DNA of 64,000 nt from Salinibacterium hongtaonis (GCF_003065485.1 NZ_CP026951.1:1612001-1676000); one strand, 5' to 3'. Shown: positions 35,338 to 45,103, counted from the first letter of the stretch. Notes: generated by a model from the sequence alone, not told the origin. Program-made: numbers and translations.

Positions 35338-36973
35338 CGGCGGATGCGGTGCTCACGATTGAGAATCTGCGAGTGCGGTTCGGTGCGGCCGAGGTGGTGC
35401 GCGGCATCTCGTTGTCGGTGGCGGCGGGCGAGTGTGTCGCGATCGTGGGGGAATCGGGCTCCGGCAAGAGTGTGACGGCCCGGGCCCTGCTCGGGCTGGC
35501 GGGGTCCGGCTCCACGGTCACCGCCGACACGATGCGTCTGTCGACAGACTCGGGGGTGCGCGATCTACTGCGGGTGCGCCCACGAGCTTGGCGGCGCATC
35601 CGCGGGGGCGAGGTGGGTCTCGTGCTGCAGGATGCCCTGGTATCTCTCGATCCGCTACGACCCGTAGGGCGCGAGATCGACGACGTACTAAGGCTGCACA
35701 CAAGCCTTTCGCCGCGTGAGCGCAGATCTCGGGTGCGAGAGATCTTGGCCTCTGTCGGCATGCCCGACCCTGAGGAGCGGGCGAGGCAGCGTTCTGGTGA
35801 GCTTTCTGGCGGCCTGCGCCAACGCGCCCTGATTGCGAGCGCGATAGCCGCCGATCCCCCTTGCTCATCGCCGACGAGCCGACTACGGCGCTCGACGTGA
35901 CGATCCAGGCTCAGATTCTCGACCTGCTCGCTGAACTTCGTCGTGGCGGAACCGGGCTGCTCCTCATCAGCCACGACCTCGCCGTTGTTCGCAGCGTTGC
36001 CGACCGCGTCGCCGTGATGCACGACGGTGTCATTGTGGAACAGGGGCGAACCGATGAGGTGCTCTCCTCCCCGCGGCACGAGTACACCCGTCGGTTGCTG
36101 CGGTCGGTGCCCTCCGGCGCCGCGCGGGGCGAGCGTCTCTCGGAATCGCTCACGATCACCGAGCGCGCGCCGGCACCTCAGTCCCACGAACCGGTTGCCC
36201 TCATGTCCGCGAGCGGCCTCATTAAGCGCTTCGGGTCGTTCACCGCAGTCGACGGCGTCTCCCTTCACCTGGAATCCGGCCGCACTCTGGGGCTCGTCGG
36301 CGAATCAGGCTCCGGCAAAACCACTGTTGCCCGCATGCTCCTGGGGCTCACCGAACCAGACTCGGGCTCGGTCAGCCTCCTGGGCAGCCCGTTCAGCTCC
36401 GTGCCAGAACGCGAACGGCGACACCGCCGACCCGCTCTCGGTGCCATCTACCAGGATGCGCTCAGCTCATTTGATCCGCGGGCGACCGTCGCCGACATCC
36501 TGCGCGATGCGGCGGGCGGCGGCTCGGCGCGCGGGGTGAGCGGCCGCAGAATTGCCGACCTGCTCGACTCGGTCGGTCTGCCATCAGACGTGCTAACCCG
36601 CCGCCCGCTGCACCTCTCCGGTGGTCAGCGCCAGCGAGTTGCTATTGCCCGAGCGCTCGCCCCATCGCCGCGGATCATCGTGTGCGACGAGCCCGTGTCG
36701 GCGCTCGACGTCTCGGTGCAGGCACAGGTGCTCGACCTGCTCGACGACCTTCAGAGAGAACGCGGGCTCGCCTATCTCTTTATCTCGCACGACCTGGGCG
36801 TAGTTCACCACATGAGCGACCGTGTCGCCGTGATGCAGGGCGGCCGTATCGTTGAACAGGGTGAGGCGGCAGAGATCTTTGCTCGCCCGACACATCCTTA
36901 TACCCAGACCCTTCTTGCTGCGGCACCGACGATCGGTGAGCCGCGGGGCCACCTCGACCGGAGCACACTATGA
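35334..36973 (+). pseudogene. Fused double ATPase of the peptide-type ABC importer, frameshifted
   Basis: From ATG 35334 the first ATPase reads VGESGSGKSVT (Walker A, near residue 38) and LSGGLRQRALIASAIAADP, then loses frame. The reading resumes from about 35861 with LLIADEPTTALDVTIQ (Walker B) and continues into a second complete ATPase (GESGSGKTT, LSGGQRQR, CDEPVSALDV), ending at 36973. The break is at the C run 35856-35860; one extra C restores GAT CCC CCC TTG, i.e. ADPPLLIADEP. The intact protein would have about 546 residues, a DppD-DppF fusion like the one at 49101. It may be a sequencing error or a real inactivation; no good slippery heptamer is present. Confidence 0.8.
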
Positions 36974-37575
36974 CCCCCGCCTCAGCATCGGGCCGCGGCC
37001 GACCCCCCGCGGCCTCCCGCGAGATGCTGCAGGATGCCGCGTTCGAACTGTTCTTGGAGAACGGCTACGCGGGCACGACGGTTGAGCACATTGCCCAACG
37101 CGCGGGAGTCAGCCGAAACACCTTCTTCAATTACTTCGATGCCAAGGGCGACGTGTTCTGGGTGGAGTTCGATGAGGCCATCGACGCGGCACAGGCCGAC
37201 CTCGCATCGACCCAAGCCAGCGACCCCCTCGCCGCGATTCGCCATGCACTGCTGCACGCCGCTGCATCGCTGGGGCCATCGCGGGTGCCGTTTGCGCTCA
37301 CGCAGCACGACCTCATCGGCAGCACGCACGAGCTGCTGTCCTCGGGCATCGGCCGCGTCACCAGGCTCGCGGCCATTCTGCGGGATGCCCAGCTGGCGTG
37401 CGGTGAGCAGAAAGCTACGGCAACGGCGTATGCGCTCACGGGAGCCGTCGTTGCCGCAGCACAGCTCTGGGCACGCGCGGGATCGGAGCGCGGAGCGTTC
37501 ACGCCGTTCGTCGAGGCCGCCATCGACCCGGTTCTGGCGGGTTATGCTGCGACCGCTCACGGGTCGGTCGGCTAA
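36970..37575 (+). CDS. TetR family transcriptional regulator
   Basis: A 201-residue regulator with the TetR helix-turn-helix at about residues 17-62: AAFELFLENGYAGTTVEHIA then RAGVSRNTFFNYFDAKG. The C-terminal ligand domain is Ala-rich and helical, not assignable to a ligand. Its ATG overlaps the stop of the ATPase gene by four bases, so it is co-expressed with the importer and may regulate it. Confidence 0.9.
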   Translation: MTPASASGRGRPPAASREMLQDAAFELFLENGYAGTTVEHIAQRAGVSRNTFFNYFDAKGDVFWVEFDEAIDAAQADLASTQASDPLAAIRHALLHAAASLGPSRVPFALTQHDLIGSTHELLSSGIGRVTRLAAILRDAQLACGEQKATATAYALTGAVVAAAQLWARAGSERGAFTPFVEAAIDPVLAGYAATAHGSVG

Positions 37576-37647
37576 CATTAGAGTCGCCTCACACTTAGGC
37601 ACTTCACCACTGACGCGGTGCCGCATATATCGAATCGGAGTTCGTTG

Positions 37648-40215
37648 TTGTCTGCCATTCCAGAAAAGCCCGCCCTTGAAGGACTCGAGCAGAAGTGGGG
37701 CCCCCGGTGGGAGTCCGACGGAACGTTCCGCTTCGATCGCGCCAATGCGACCCGCGAGAACATCTTCTCGATCGACACCCCGCCCCCGACGGCATCCGGG
37801 TCACTCCACATCGGTCACGTCTTTAGCTACACCCACACCGATGTCATCGCCCGCTTTCAGCGGATGCGCGGCAACAAGGTCTTCTACCCGATCGGCTGGG
37901 ACGACAACGGTCTGCCCACCGAGCGCCGCGTACAGAACTACTACGGCGTGCGCTGCGACCCGACTCTCCCCTACGACGCCGGCTTCGTGCCGCCGTTCGA
38001 GGGCGGCGACAACAAGAGCTCCAAGGCCGCAGACCAGCTGCCCATCAGCCGTCGCAACTTCGTTGAGCTGTGCGAGAAGCTCACGGTAGAAGACGAGAAG
38101 CAGTTCGAGGATCTGTGGCGCAAGCTCGGCCTCAGCGTCGACTGGACTCAGACCTACCGCACGATCGCGCCCGAATCGCAGGCCGTCGCCCAGCGCGCGT
38201 TCCTGCGTAATCTTGCCCGCGGCGAGGCGTACCAGGCCGATGCCCCCACCCTGTGGGACGTGACGTTCCGCACCGCCGTTGCGCAGGCAGAGCTCGAAGA
38301 CAAGGAGCAGCCGGGCGCCTACCACCGCCTCGCGTTCCACGCTCCCGACGGCACCGACATCCACATCGAGACGACCCGCCCCGAGCTTCTGGCCGCGTGT
38401 GTCGCGCTCGTCGCTCATCCCGATGATGAGCGGTACCAGAAGCTTTTCGGCACGACCGTTCGCACGCCCCTCTTCGATGTCGAGGTTCCCGTCGTTGCGC
38501 ACCACCTTGCCCAGAAGGACAAGGGATCGGGCATCGCCATGATCTGCACGTTCGGCGACCTCACCGACGTGATCTGGTGGCGCGAGCTGAGCCTGCCCAA
38601 CCGCGCCATCATCGGCTTCGACGGCCGCATCATCAGCGAGGCCCCTGCGGCCATCGAATCGGAGGCCGGCAAGGCCGCCTACGCCGAGATTGCCGGCAAA
38701 ACGGTCTTCAGCGCGAAGAAGACGATGGTCGACCTTCTGCAGGCTTCTGGCGAGATGATCGGCGACGCCAAGCCGATCATGCACCCCGTCAAATTCTTCG
38801 AAAAGGGCGACAAGCCCCTCGAGATCGTCTCAACCCGCCAGTGGTACATCACCAACGGCGGCAAGTCAGAAGAACTGCGCGACCGCCTCGTCGCTCTCGG
38901 CAGCGAGATTGACTGGCACCCCGACTTCATGCGCGTTCGTTACGACAACTGGGTCAACGGCCTCAACGGCGACTGGCTCATCAGCCGCCAGCGGTTCTTC
39001 GGCGTTCCGATCCCCGTCTGGTATCCGCTCGATGGCGACGGCAACCCCGTCTTCGACTCCCCCATCGTGCCGTCCGAGGCGCAGCTACCCGTCGACCCGT
39101 CGTCGGATGCCGCCCCCGGCTTCGATGAGTCGCAGCGCAACCAGCCCGGCGGCTTCGTCGGCGAACTGGATGTTATGGACACCTGGGCGACGTCGTCGCT
39201 GACCCCGCAGCTTGCCGGCGGCTGGGAGAGCGACCCAGAACTCTTCGATCTGGTGTTCCCCTACAGCCTGCGCCCGCAGGGTCAGGACATCATCCGCACG
39301 TGGCTGTTCTCGACCGCACTGCGCTCACTCCTTGAACACGACGGCGTCGCACCGTGGAAGCACGCGGCGATCTCGGGCTTTATCGTTGACCCCGACCGCA
39401 AGAAGATGTCGAAGTCCAAGGGCAACGTCGTCACCCCCGCCGGGATGCTCGACGACCACGGCTCGGACGCCGTTCGGTACTGGGCGGCGTCGAGCCGCCT
39501 GGGCACGGATGCCGCGTTCGACCCGCAGAACCCCAAGCAGATCAAGATCGGTCGCCGCCTGGCGATCAAGGTTTTGAACGCGGCCAAGTTCGCATACTCG
39601 TATGAGCTGCCGAGCGGCGACTTCGCGGTGAGCGCCCCTCTCGACGTCGACATGCTCGCCGAGCTGGACGCCGTCGTCGCCACCGCCACCAAGGCGTTCG
39701 ACGAATTCGACCACGCGCGAGCGCTTGAGACGACGGAGCAGTTCTTCTGGACGTTCTGCGACGACTATCTCGAACTCGTCAAGGAGCGCGCCTACGGGGC
39801 ATCGACTCCCGCTGGCCAGGCCAGCGCGGTACTCGCACTCCGCGAGGCAATCGACGTGATGCTTCGCCTTCTGGCCCCGTTCTTGCCGTTCGCGACAGAA
39901 GAGGTCTGGTCGTGGACCCACGACGGATCGATCCACACGGCGGCGTGGCCCGTCGCCGCCGGCAGCCAAGCGCGCGGCGTTCTACCCGCCGTCAGCGCTG
40001 CGCTCATCGGAATTCGTCGAGCCAAGACGGACGCGAAGGCGTCGCAGAAGACGCCCGTTGTCTCGGCCGTGATCTCCGCTCCCGCCGACACTCTCGCGCT
40101 GCTGGAGCAGGCGGCGGATGACCTCAAGGCCGTCGGACGCATCGAATCACTCGAGTTCGTGGTCGGCGATGAGCTCGCTGTCACCGACATCGTGCTCGCC
40201 GAGGTAGAGGCCTAA
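37648..40215 (+). CDS. valS: Valyl-tRNA synthetase
   Basis: A class I synthetase of 855 residues. HIGH motif PPPTASGSLHIGHVFSYTHT near residue 45, KMSKS loop PDRKKMSKSKGNVV near 590. TTG 37648 was chosen as start because GGAG lies seven bases before it; an upstream GTG at 37618 lacks a ribosome site. The sequence matches the actinobacterial/archaeal-like shorter type with few inserts. No T-box motif is seen in front of it, unlike ileS. The next gene begins directly after the stop (TAAATG). Confidence 0.96.
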   Translation: MSAIPEKPALEGLEQKWGPRWESDGTFRFDRANATRENIFSIDTPPPTASGSLHIGHVFSYTHTDVIARFQRMRGNKVFYPIGWDDNGLPTERRVQNYYGVRCDPTLPYDAGFVPPFEGGDNKSSKAADQLPISRRNFVELCEKLTVEDEKQFEDLWRKLGLSVDWTQTYRTIAPESQAVAQRAFLRNLARGEAYQADAPTLWDVTFRTAVAQAELEDKEQPGAYHRLAFHAPDGTDIHIETTRPELLAACVALVAHPDDERYQKLFGTTVRTPLFDVEVPVVAHHLAQKDKGSGIAMICTFGDLTDVIWWRELSLPNRAIIGFDGRIISEAPAAIESEAGKAAYAEIAGKTVFSAKKTMVDLLQASGEMIGDAKPIMHPVKFFEKGDKPLEIVSTRQWYITNGGKSEELRDRLVALGSEIDWHPDFMRVRYDNWVNGLNGDWLISRQRFFGVPIPVWYPLDGDGNPVFDSPIVPSEAQLPVDPSSDAAPGFDESQRNQPGGFVGELDVMDTWATSSLTPQLAGGWESDPELFDLVFPYSLRPQGQDIIRTWLFSTALRSLLEHDGVAPWKHAAISGFIVDPDRKKMSKSKGNVVTPAGMLDDHGSDAVRYWAASSRLGTDAAFDPQNPKQIKIGRRLAIKVLNAAKFAYSYELPSGDFAVSAPLDVDMLAELDAVVATATKAFDEFDHARALETTEQFFWTFCDDYLELVKERAYGASTPAGQASAVLALREAIDVMLRLLAPFLPFATEEVWSWTHDGSIHTAAWPVAAGSQARGVLPAVSAALIGIRRAKTDAKASQKTPVVSAVISAPADTLALLEQAADDLKAVGRIESLEFVVGDELAVTDIVLAEVEA

Positions 40216-40461
40216 ATGCAGCTCGGAACGCGGTGGACGCTCGGGGCTCCTGCTCCCGAGCGTCTGCCGCAGACCGTGCGCGACGCGATCGCGGCAGTGG
40301 ATGCTGAAGTGCTGGCTTTGTCGTCGGCCGACTTCGACCCTTCGGGCTGGCGCTGGACCCTGACCTGGCTTGAGGGCCGCCCAATCGCCGAACTCGACGA
40401 CGGCACTGTCGTCACCTATGACGCCGTGGCAGATGAGGCTGTCGTCACTCAGCCGAACTAG
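40216..40461 (+). CDS. Small hypothetical protein downstream of valS
   Basis: An 81-residue soluble protein whose ATG follows the valS stop without a gap, so it must be read from the valS transcript. It is Trp-containing (SGWRWTLTWLEGRP) and acidic at the C-terminus (DDGTVVTYDAVADEAVV). No known domain. The direct abutment and normal base composition support a real gene; function unknown. Confidence 0.65.
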   Translation: MQLGTRWTLGAPAPERLPQTVRDAIAAVDAEVLALSSADFDPSGWRWTLTWLEGRPIAELDDGTVVTYDAVADEAVVTQPN

Positions 40462-40509
40462 CTGCTGCCGAACCAACCGCTGCCGCACGAACCGCTGTCG
40501 AGGCCACTG

Positions 40510-40758
40510 CTATCCCAGGTAGAACTTGCGCGCCCGCTCGGCGATGTGCAGCTCATCGTGGTCCGCGTCGAGCTGCAGATCGTGGCGTGTGCGAGGGTCG
40601 TTCTCGACTCTCGCACGTGAGAGCTGACGGTCGCGGCGGCGATCAGCATCGCGCTGAGCCCAGCGGTACAGCGCGACGCCCACCTGCGCAGCCACACGGT
40701 CGATGCCCCGGGGCTGAGCATGGTGTGCCCGACGAATGTCGGGTGAAATTGCGGTCAT
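40510..40758 (-). CDS. Small basic hypothetical protein
   Basis: An 82-residue protein from ATG 40758, with AGGTGA five bases upstream. It is Arg/Asp/His-rich and mainly helical (AAQVGVALYRWAQRDADRRRDR). A second part, DADHDELHIAERARKFYLG, ends it. It meets the valS-linked gene tail to tail. I do not recognise it. The composition resembles the still smaller gene at 40873, and both may be related lineage-specific proteins. Confidence 0.6.
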   Translation of the reverse strand: MTAISPDIRRAHHAQPRGIDRVAAQVGVALYRWAQRDADRRRDRQLSRARVENDPRTRHDLQLDADHDELHIAERARKFYLG

Positions 40759-40872
40759 TGCCCTCACCTTTCGTCGCCATTAACGCTAGCGAGAGGCGCC
40801 GACATTCTCGCCGGCACCAAGGCCTTTCTCGCCATCTCACAATGTGATTGGCAGAGAGGCGCGAGCGAACTA

Positions 40873-41028
40873 CTAGCCGCCCAAGTTCCAGACGCGGTAG
40901 GCGTCCGATTCGCGCCGCGCTCGCTCTCGCTCGGTGGCCACTGCCCTGGTGTGGCTCTCCATCGCCAGGTCACGCCGACGAGCTCGGCTTCGGCTCCACC
41001 GGATGAGCGCCCGACCCAGCAGCTGCAC
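40873..41028 (-). CDS. Very small basic helical protein
   Basis: A 51-codon frame from GTG 41028 (an in-frame TTG lies a few codons upstream) to TAG 40873. The sequence begins VQLLGRALIRWSRSRARRR and ends RRESDAYRVWNLGG: an amphipathic basic helix with a Trp. It lies between the methyltransferase gene and the gene at 40510, all in the same direction. The regular charge pattern suggests it is real, but a chance frame cannot be excluded. Confidence 0.4.
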   Translation of the reverse strand: MQLLGRALIRWSRSRARRRDLAMESHTRAVATERERARRESDAYRVWNLGG

Positions 41029-41067
41029 CCGCAACGGGCTAGCTGCAGCACATTCCGGTGCGCAGAG

Positions 41068-41892
41068 CTAACCGCGGGCGAGAACCTCTCCATGGGGCAT
41101 GCCCATCCACCCGTCGCTGTCGTCTGCCCAGTCGCGCCACGCATCCGAAATCTGCTGCAAGTCTGCGCGCGTAGCTAGCCCCTTGCTGATCGCATCCCCC
41201 GCGAAGGCAGACTCAAGCACCCTCGTCTGCCACATTCCGCCCCACCAGTCACGATCATGGTCTGAGGCGAAACACCAGATGTCAGCGGAACTCTGCACAG
41301 TAGCAAAGCCGGCCTCACGTGCCCACGCCTTGAGGCGGCGACCGGCGTCAGGCTCTCCCCCGTTTGAGCGGTGCACCTGTTGATACAGCTCTGCCCACCT
41401 CTCAAGTCCCGGGCTCGTCGGATACACCATGGTCCCCGCATAGTCGACGTCGCGAGCGGCTACCACACCGCCCGGCTTCATGACCCGGCGCATTTCGCGA
41501 AGCACCGCAACGGGGTCGGCAACGTGCTGCAGCGTTTGATGGGCGTGCACAATGTCGAAAGAGTCATCGCTGAATCCGGTGGAATAGGCATCGCCCACGA
41601 CAAACTCGACGGTATCTACTCCCTCGTCATCGGCAAGCGTTCTGGCCTTCGCGATCACCTCGGCAGAGGCATCAAGGCCAATCACTCGGCCGGGGGCGAC
41701 CCGGCGAGCGAGGTCGACGGTGATCGTGCCAGGCCCACAGCCAATATCGAGAACGCTGAGACCCGGCCGGATGCTCGACACCAGGTAGCCAGCGGAGTTC
41801 TCCACTGTGCGCCATGTGTGTGACCGCAGCACGCTCTCGTGGTGACCGTGGGTATACCGTTCCTCGTCAGAAGGCGCAGACTTCTCACTCAT
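41068..41892 (-). CDS. Class I SAM-dependent methyltransferase
   Basis: A 274-residue methyltransferase of the UbiE/Methyltransf_11 type. Motif I VLDIGCGPGTITVDLA is near residue 47, followed by the acidic residue in VIGLDASAEVI and the post-motif FDIVHAHQTLQHVADP near 113. The C-terminal ~100 residues (YQQVHRSNGGEPDAGRRL) form a substrate cap common to small-molecule methyltransferases. Substrate unknown. It is divergent from the M3 peptidase gene, with 37 bases between the starts. Confidence 0.9.
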   Translation of the reverse strand: MSEKSAPSDEERYTHGHHESVLRSHTWRTVENSAGYLVSSIRPGLSVLDIGCGPGTITVDLARRVAPGRVIGLDASAEVIAKARTLADDEGVDTVEFVVGDAYSTGFSDDSFDIVHAHQTLQHVADPVAVLREMRRVMKPGGVVAARDVDYAGTMVYPTSPGLERWAELYQQVHRSNGGEPDAGRRLKAWAREAGFATVQSSADIWCFASDHDRDWWGGMWQTRVLESAFAGDAISKGLATRADLQQISDAWRDWADDSDGWMGMPHGEVLARG

Positions 41893-41929
41893 GCCGCCAG
41901 CCTATAGGCGGTGGCAATAAGCTCAACGG

Positions 41930-43948
41930 ATGAGCAATCCGTTTCTCGCCCCGAGCACTCTGCCCTATGAGCTGCCCCCGTTCGCCGATATTCGCGACGA
42001 GCACTACCTCCCGGCATTCGAGGCGGGCATGGCCGAGCAGCTCGCCGAAGTAGAGGCCATCATCCGCAACCCGGAGTCGCCCACCGCGGGCAACACGCTC
42101 GTGCCGCTCGAGGCATCCGGGCAGATTCTCGATCGGGTCAGCTCCGTCTTTTACAACAAGGCGTCGGCCGACTCCACAAATAAGACGAATGAGCTCGAGG
42201 AACACCTCGCCCCCATCATGGCTGCTCACCGCGACGCCATCTCGCTGAACCCCCAGCTCTATGCGCGGATCAGTCATGTCCACTCCGAACGAGACGCCAT
42301 CAGCGATGCCGAGACACGGTATCTGGTGGAGCGGTATTACACGGAGTTCACGCTCGCAGGCGCTGGGCTTCCCGAGGCCGACACGGCGCGGCTTCGAGAA
42401 CTCAACCAGGAGCTGTCAACCCTCACGACGCGGTTTGAGAAGAATCTGCTCGCCGACACCAATGACCTGGCTGTCGTCATCGACGACGTAGCCGAACTGG
42501 ATGGTCTCGGCACCGGCGAAATCTCCGCAGCCGCTGCTGCTGCCGAAGAGCGGGGGCTCTCGGGCAAATACCTCGTGTCCCTCGTGTTGCCGACCGGGCA
42601 TCCGTGGCTAGCGAGCCTCACCAACCGGGACGTGCGCCAGCGCATCATGGCAGCTTCGCGCTCGCGCGGAATCCGGGGAAACGCCAACGACAATCGAGAA
42701 CTCGTTCTGGCGATCACCCGCCTGCGAGCCGAGCGCGCCCGTCTGCTCGGGTTCGACTCCCACGCCGCCTACGTCACCGCCGACGAAACCGCGGGCAGCC
42801 CACGCGCCGTGGCGGACATGCTCGGCCAACTCGCTCCAGCCGCCGCGCGAAACGCCCTCGCCGAACAGGCTGCACTCGAAGCCCAAGCGGGCCATCCCAT
42901 TGAAAGCTGGGACTGGTCGTTTTACACCGAAAAGGTGCGGGTGGCCGAATACAACGTCGACGCAGCGGCCATGCGACCATATTTCGAGGCCGAGCGCGTT
43001 CTCCACGATGGCGTGTTCTTTGCCGCAACGCGGCTCTACGGCGTGACCTTTGAGGAGCGCACCGACCTCGTCGCGTACCACCCTGATGCCCGTGTGTTCG
43101 AGGTCCGCGACTCAGACGGCAGCGGAGTAGGGCTATATGTGCTCGATCTGTTTACGCGCGATTCCAAGCGCGGCGGTGCGTGGATGAACCCCCTCATCTC
43201 ACAGAACCGCCTTCTCAACCAGCCGGTAGTCGTCGTCAACAACCTCAACGTTCCCCGCGCCGCAGCGGGCGAGCCGACGCTGCTCACGCTCGACGAGGTC
43301 ACCACGTTCTTTCACGAGTTCGGGCATGCGCTTCACGGCCTCTTTGCCAGAGTCACATACCCCAAGTTTGCCGGCACGAATGTGTTCCGCGACTTTGTCG
43401 AGTTCCCGAGCCAGGTCAATGAGATGTGGAAGCTCTGGCCCGAGATTCTCGCCAACTACGCTGTGCACCATGTCACCGGGCAGCCGCTGCCCCAGCAGCT
43501 CGTCGACAACCTCGTGGCATCCGAGCAGTTCAACGAAGGGTTCTCGACGAGCGAGTACCTGGCCGCCGCGCTGCTCGACCAGGCCTGGCACACCATCACC
43601 GCCGACTCCGAGGTGACGGATGTCGCGGCATTCGAACAGCGCGCGTTGAGCGATATGGGCCTCGCCAACCCGGCAATTCCCCCGCGATACTCGAGCACCT
43701 ACTTTGCCCACACCTTCGCTGGCGGCTACGACGCCGGCTATTACTCCTACATCTGGAGCGAGGTGCTCGATGCCGACACCGTGGAGTGGTTCAGGAACAA
43801 CGGTGGGCTCACGCGCTCCAACGGCGATCGGTTCAGGTCGCGTCTGCTCGGCGTCGGGGGCTCGAAAGACCCCATGGAGGCGTTCCGCGAATTTCGAGGG
43901 CGCGACGCCGAAATCCAACCTCTATTGCGGCGGCGCGGTCTCGACTAA
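41930..43948 (+). CDS. M3 family metallopeptidase (Dcp / oligopeptidase A type)
   Basis: A 672-residue zinc peptidase. The zinc site HEFGHALHGLFARV is at about residue 463, followed by FVEFPSQVNEMW with the third ligand. The C-terminal FAGGYDAGYYSYIWSEVLDAD is typical of M3 proteases. It has no signal peptide, so it acts in the cytoplasm on short peptides. Such an enzyme would digest peptides brought in by the two importers in this window; that link is inference. Its last 27 bases overlap the BenE gene on the other strand. Confidence 0.95.
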   Translation: MSNPFLAPSTLPYELPPFADIRDEHYLPAFEAGMAEQLAEVEAIIRNPESPTAGNTLVPLEASGQILDRVSSVFYNKASADSTNKTNELEEHLAPIMAAHRDAISLNPQLYARISHVHSERDAISDAETRYLVERYYTEFTLAGAGLPEADTARLRELNQELSTLTTRFEKNLLADTNDLAVVIDDVAELDGLGTGEISAAAAAAEERGLSGKYLVSLVLPTGHPWLASLTNRDVRQRIMAASRSRGIRGNANDNRELVLAITRLRAERARLLGFDSHAAYVTADETAGSPRAVADMLGQLAPAAARNALAEQAALEAQAGHPIESWDWSFYTEKVRVAEYNVDAAAMRPYFEAERVLHDGVFFAATRLYGVTFEERTDLVAYHPDARVFEVRDSDGSGVGLYVLDLFTRDSKRGGAWMNPLISQNRLLNQPVVVVNNLNVPRAAAGEPTLLTLDEVTTFFHEFGHALHGLFARVTYPKFAGTNVFRDFVEFPSQVNEMWKLWPEILANYAVHHVTGQPLPQQLVDNLVASEQFNEGFSTSEYLAAALLDQAWHTITADSEVTDVAAFEQRALSDMGLANPAIPPRYSSTYFAHTFAGGYDAGYYSYIWSEVLDADTVEWFRNNGGLTRSNGDRFRSRLLGVGGSKDPMEAFREFRGRDAEIQPLLRRRGLD

Positions 43949-45103
43949 GCCTCGGCCGACAGGGCGCGCCCGCAGCCACAGCATGAACAGGGCACCGGCG
44001 ACCAGGCCCCAAAATGCCGAGCCGATGCCCAGCGCGGTGATGCCCGATGCTGTGACGAGGAACGTTGCGATCGCCGCCATACGGTGATCAGGCTCTTCAA
44101 GAGCCGACGCTATGGACGACACGAGCGCGCCCAGCACGGCGAGACCGGCGACCGCGATGATCAGAATAGGCGGCGACTCCGAGACGAGGGCCGTGGCAAC
44201 CCCGGCGGCAAGGCCAATCGCAACGAACACAGAACCCGCGACGACTGCGGCGATCCAGCGCCTCGAACGATCGGGATGCGCCTCGGGACTCGCCGCTATT
44301 GCCGCGGTGATCGCCGCCAGGTTCACGGCATGGCCACCGAAGAATGCGCCAACGGTGGAGGCAACACCCGTGGATAAGAAGATTGCGCGTGATGGGGCGG
44401 GATAGCCGAACGACGACATCACCACGAACCCCGGCACATTTTGGCCCGCCATCGTCACGATGAACAACGGCAGCCCCAGGCTGACCATGACAAAGGGATC
44501 GAACTCCGGGGCGACGAATACCAGGGCGGGAGCAAGCGAGGCGCGCGGCAGCCAGTCTGTTCCCGCAGAAGCGACAATGACGATCGTGGCAACGAGCATC
44601 GCTGCGGGCACTGCCCATCGGGGAGCCACCCTCAGCAGGATGAGCCAGACGAGCACGATCGGGCCCGCGAGAAGCGGAAACTCTGCGACCGCGGCGACCG
44701 GGGCGAGACAGATGGGGAGCAGGATTCCCGCAAGCATCGCGCTGGCGACCGGTTTAGGGATCCGCGATATCGCACGGCCAAGGGCTGGCCAGAGCCCGCA
44801 CACGACGATGAGCACACCACTCACGATGAATGCCCCGACCGCAGTGGAAAAGCTCGTGCCTCCGCTCGCAGCCGCCACCAGAACTGCGGCGCCGGGGGTC
44901 GACCACACGATCGAAATCGGTTGGCGGTAGGCCGCCGAAAGAACGACTGTGAGGATGCCCGATGCAAGGCAGAGTGTGAGGAGTCCCGACGAGCTCTGCT
45001 CCTGGGTGGCCCCGACGGCCTGGAGCCCTGCGATGACGAGCGCGAACGATGTGGCGAAGCCACTAATGGCGGCGATGAATCCCGCTGCAATGGGTTGGAG
45101 AAT
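43922..45103 (-). CDS. BenE-family (benzoate/H+ symporter type) transporter, apparent ATT start
   Basis: A membrane protein with about twelve hydrophobic helices. The family motif AYRQPISIVWSTPGAA is intact, and GAFFGGHAVNLAAITAAIAAS is near the middle. The only normal start in frame (GTG 44908) would delete the first ~65 residues, including that motif's first half. Upstream, the frame is protein-like back to ATT 45103, giving LQPIAAGFIAAISGF, where BenE proteins normally read M-L-Q-P-I. A TGA lies two codons before, and GGGTGA stands at Shine-Dalgarno distance. So either ATT is the start (393 residues, family length) or a base was lost near the start. Confidence 0.75.
   Translation of the reverse strand: MLQPIAAGFIAAISGFATSFALVIAGLQAVGATQEQSSSGLLTLCLASGILTVVLSAAYRQPISIVWSTPGAAVLVAAASGGTSFSTAVGAFIVSGVLIVVCGLWPALGRAISRIPKPVASAMLAGILLPICLAPVAAVAEFPLLAGPIVLVWLILLRVAPRWAVPAAMLVATIVIVASAGTDWLPRASLAPALVFVAPEFDPFVMVSLGLPLFIVTMAGQNVPGFVVMSSFGYPAPSRAIFLSTGVASTVGAFFGGHAVNLAAITAAIAASPEAHPDRSRRWIAAVVAGSVFVAIGLAAGVATALVSESPPILIIAVAGLAVLGALVSSIASALEEPDHRMAAIATFLVTASGITALGIGSAFWGLVAGALFMLWLRARPVGRGLVETAPPQ

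Noticed and set aside
35850..35864. Programmed ribosomal frameshift in the ABC ATPase gene
   Set aside because: The sequence is not an X-XXY-YYZ slippery site in the reading frame and no stimulatory structure is obvious. ABC ATPases of this type are not known to use frameshifting, and the homologous fusion at 49101 is in one frame.
37576..37647. A possible T-box before valS
   Set aside because: No TGGTACCGCGG-like sequence and too little space between the TetR gene and the start.
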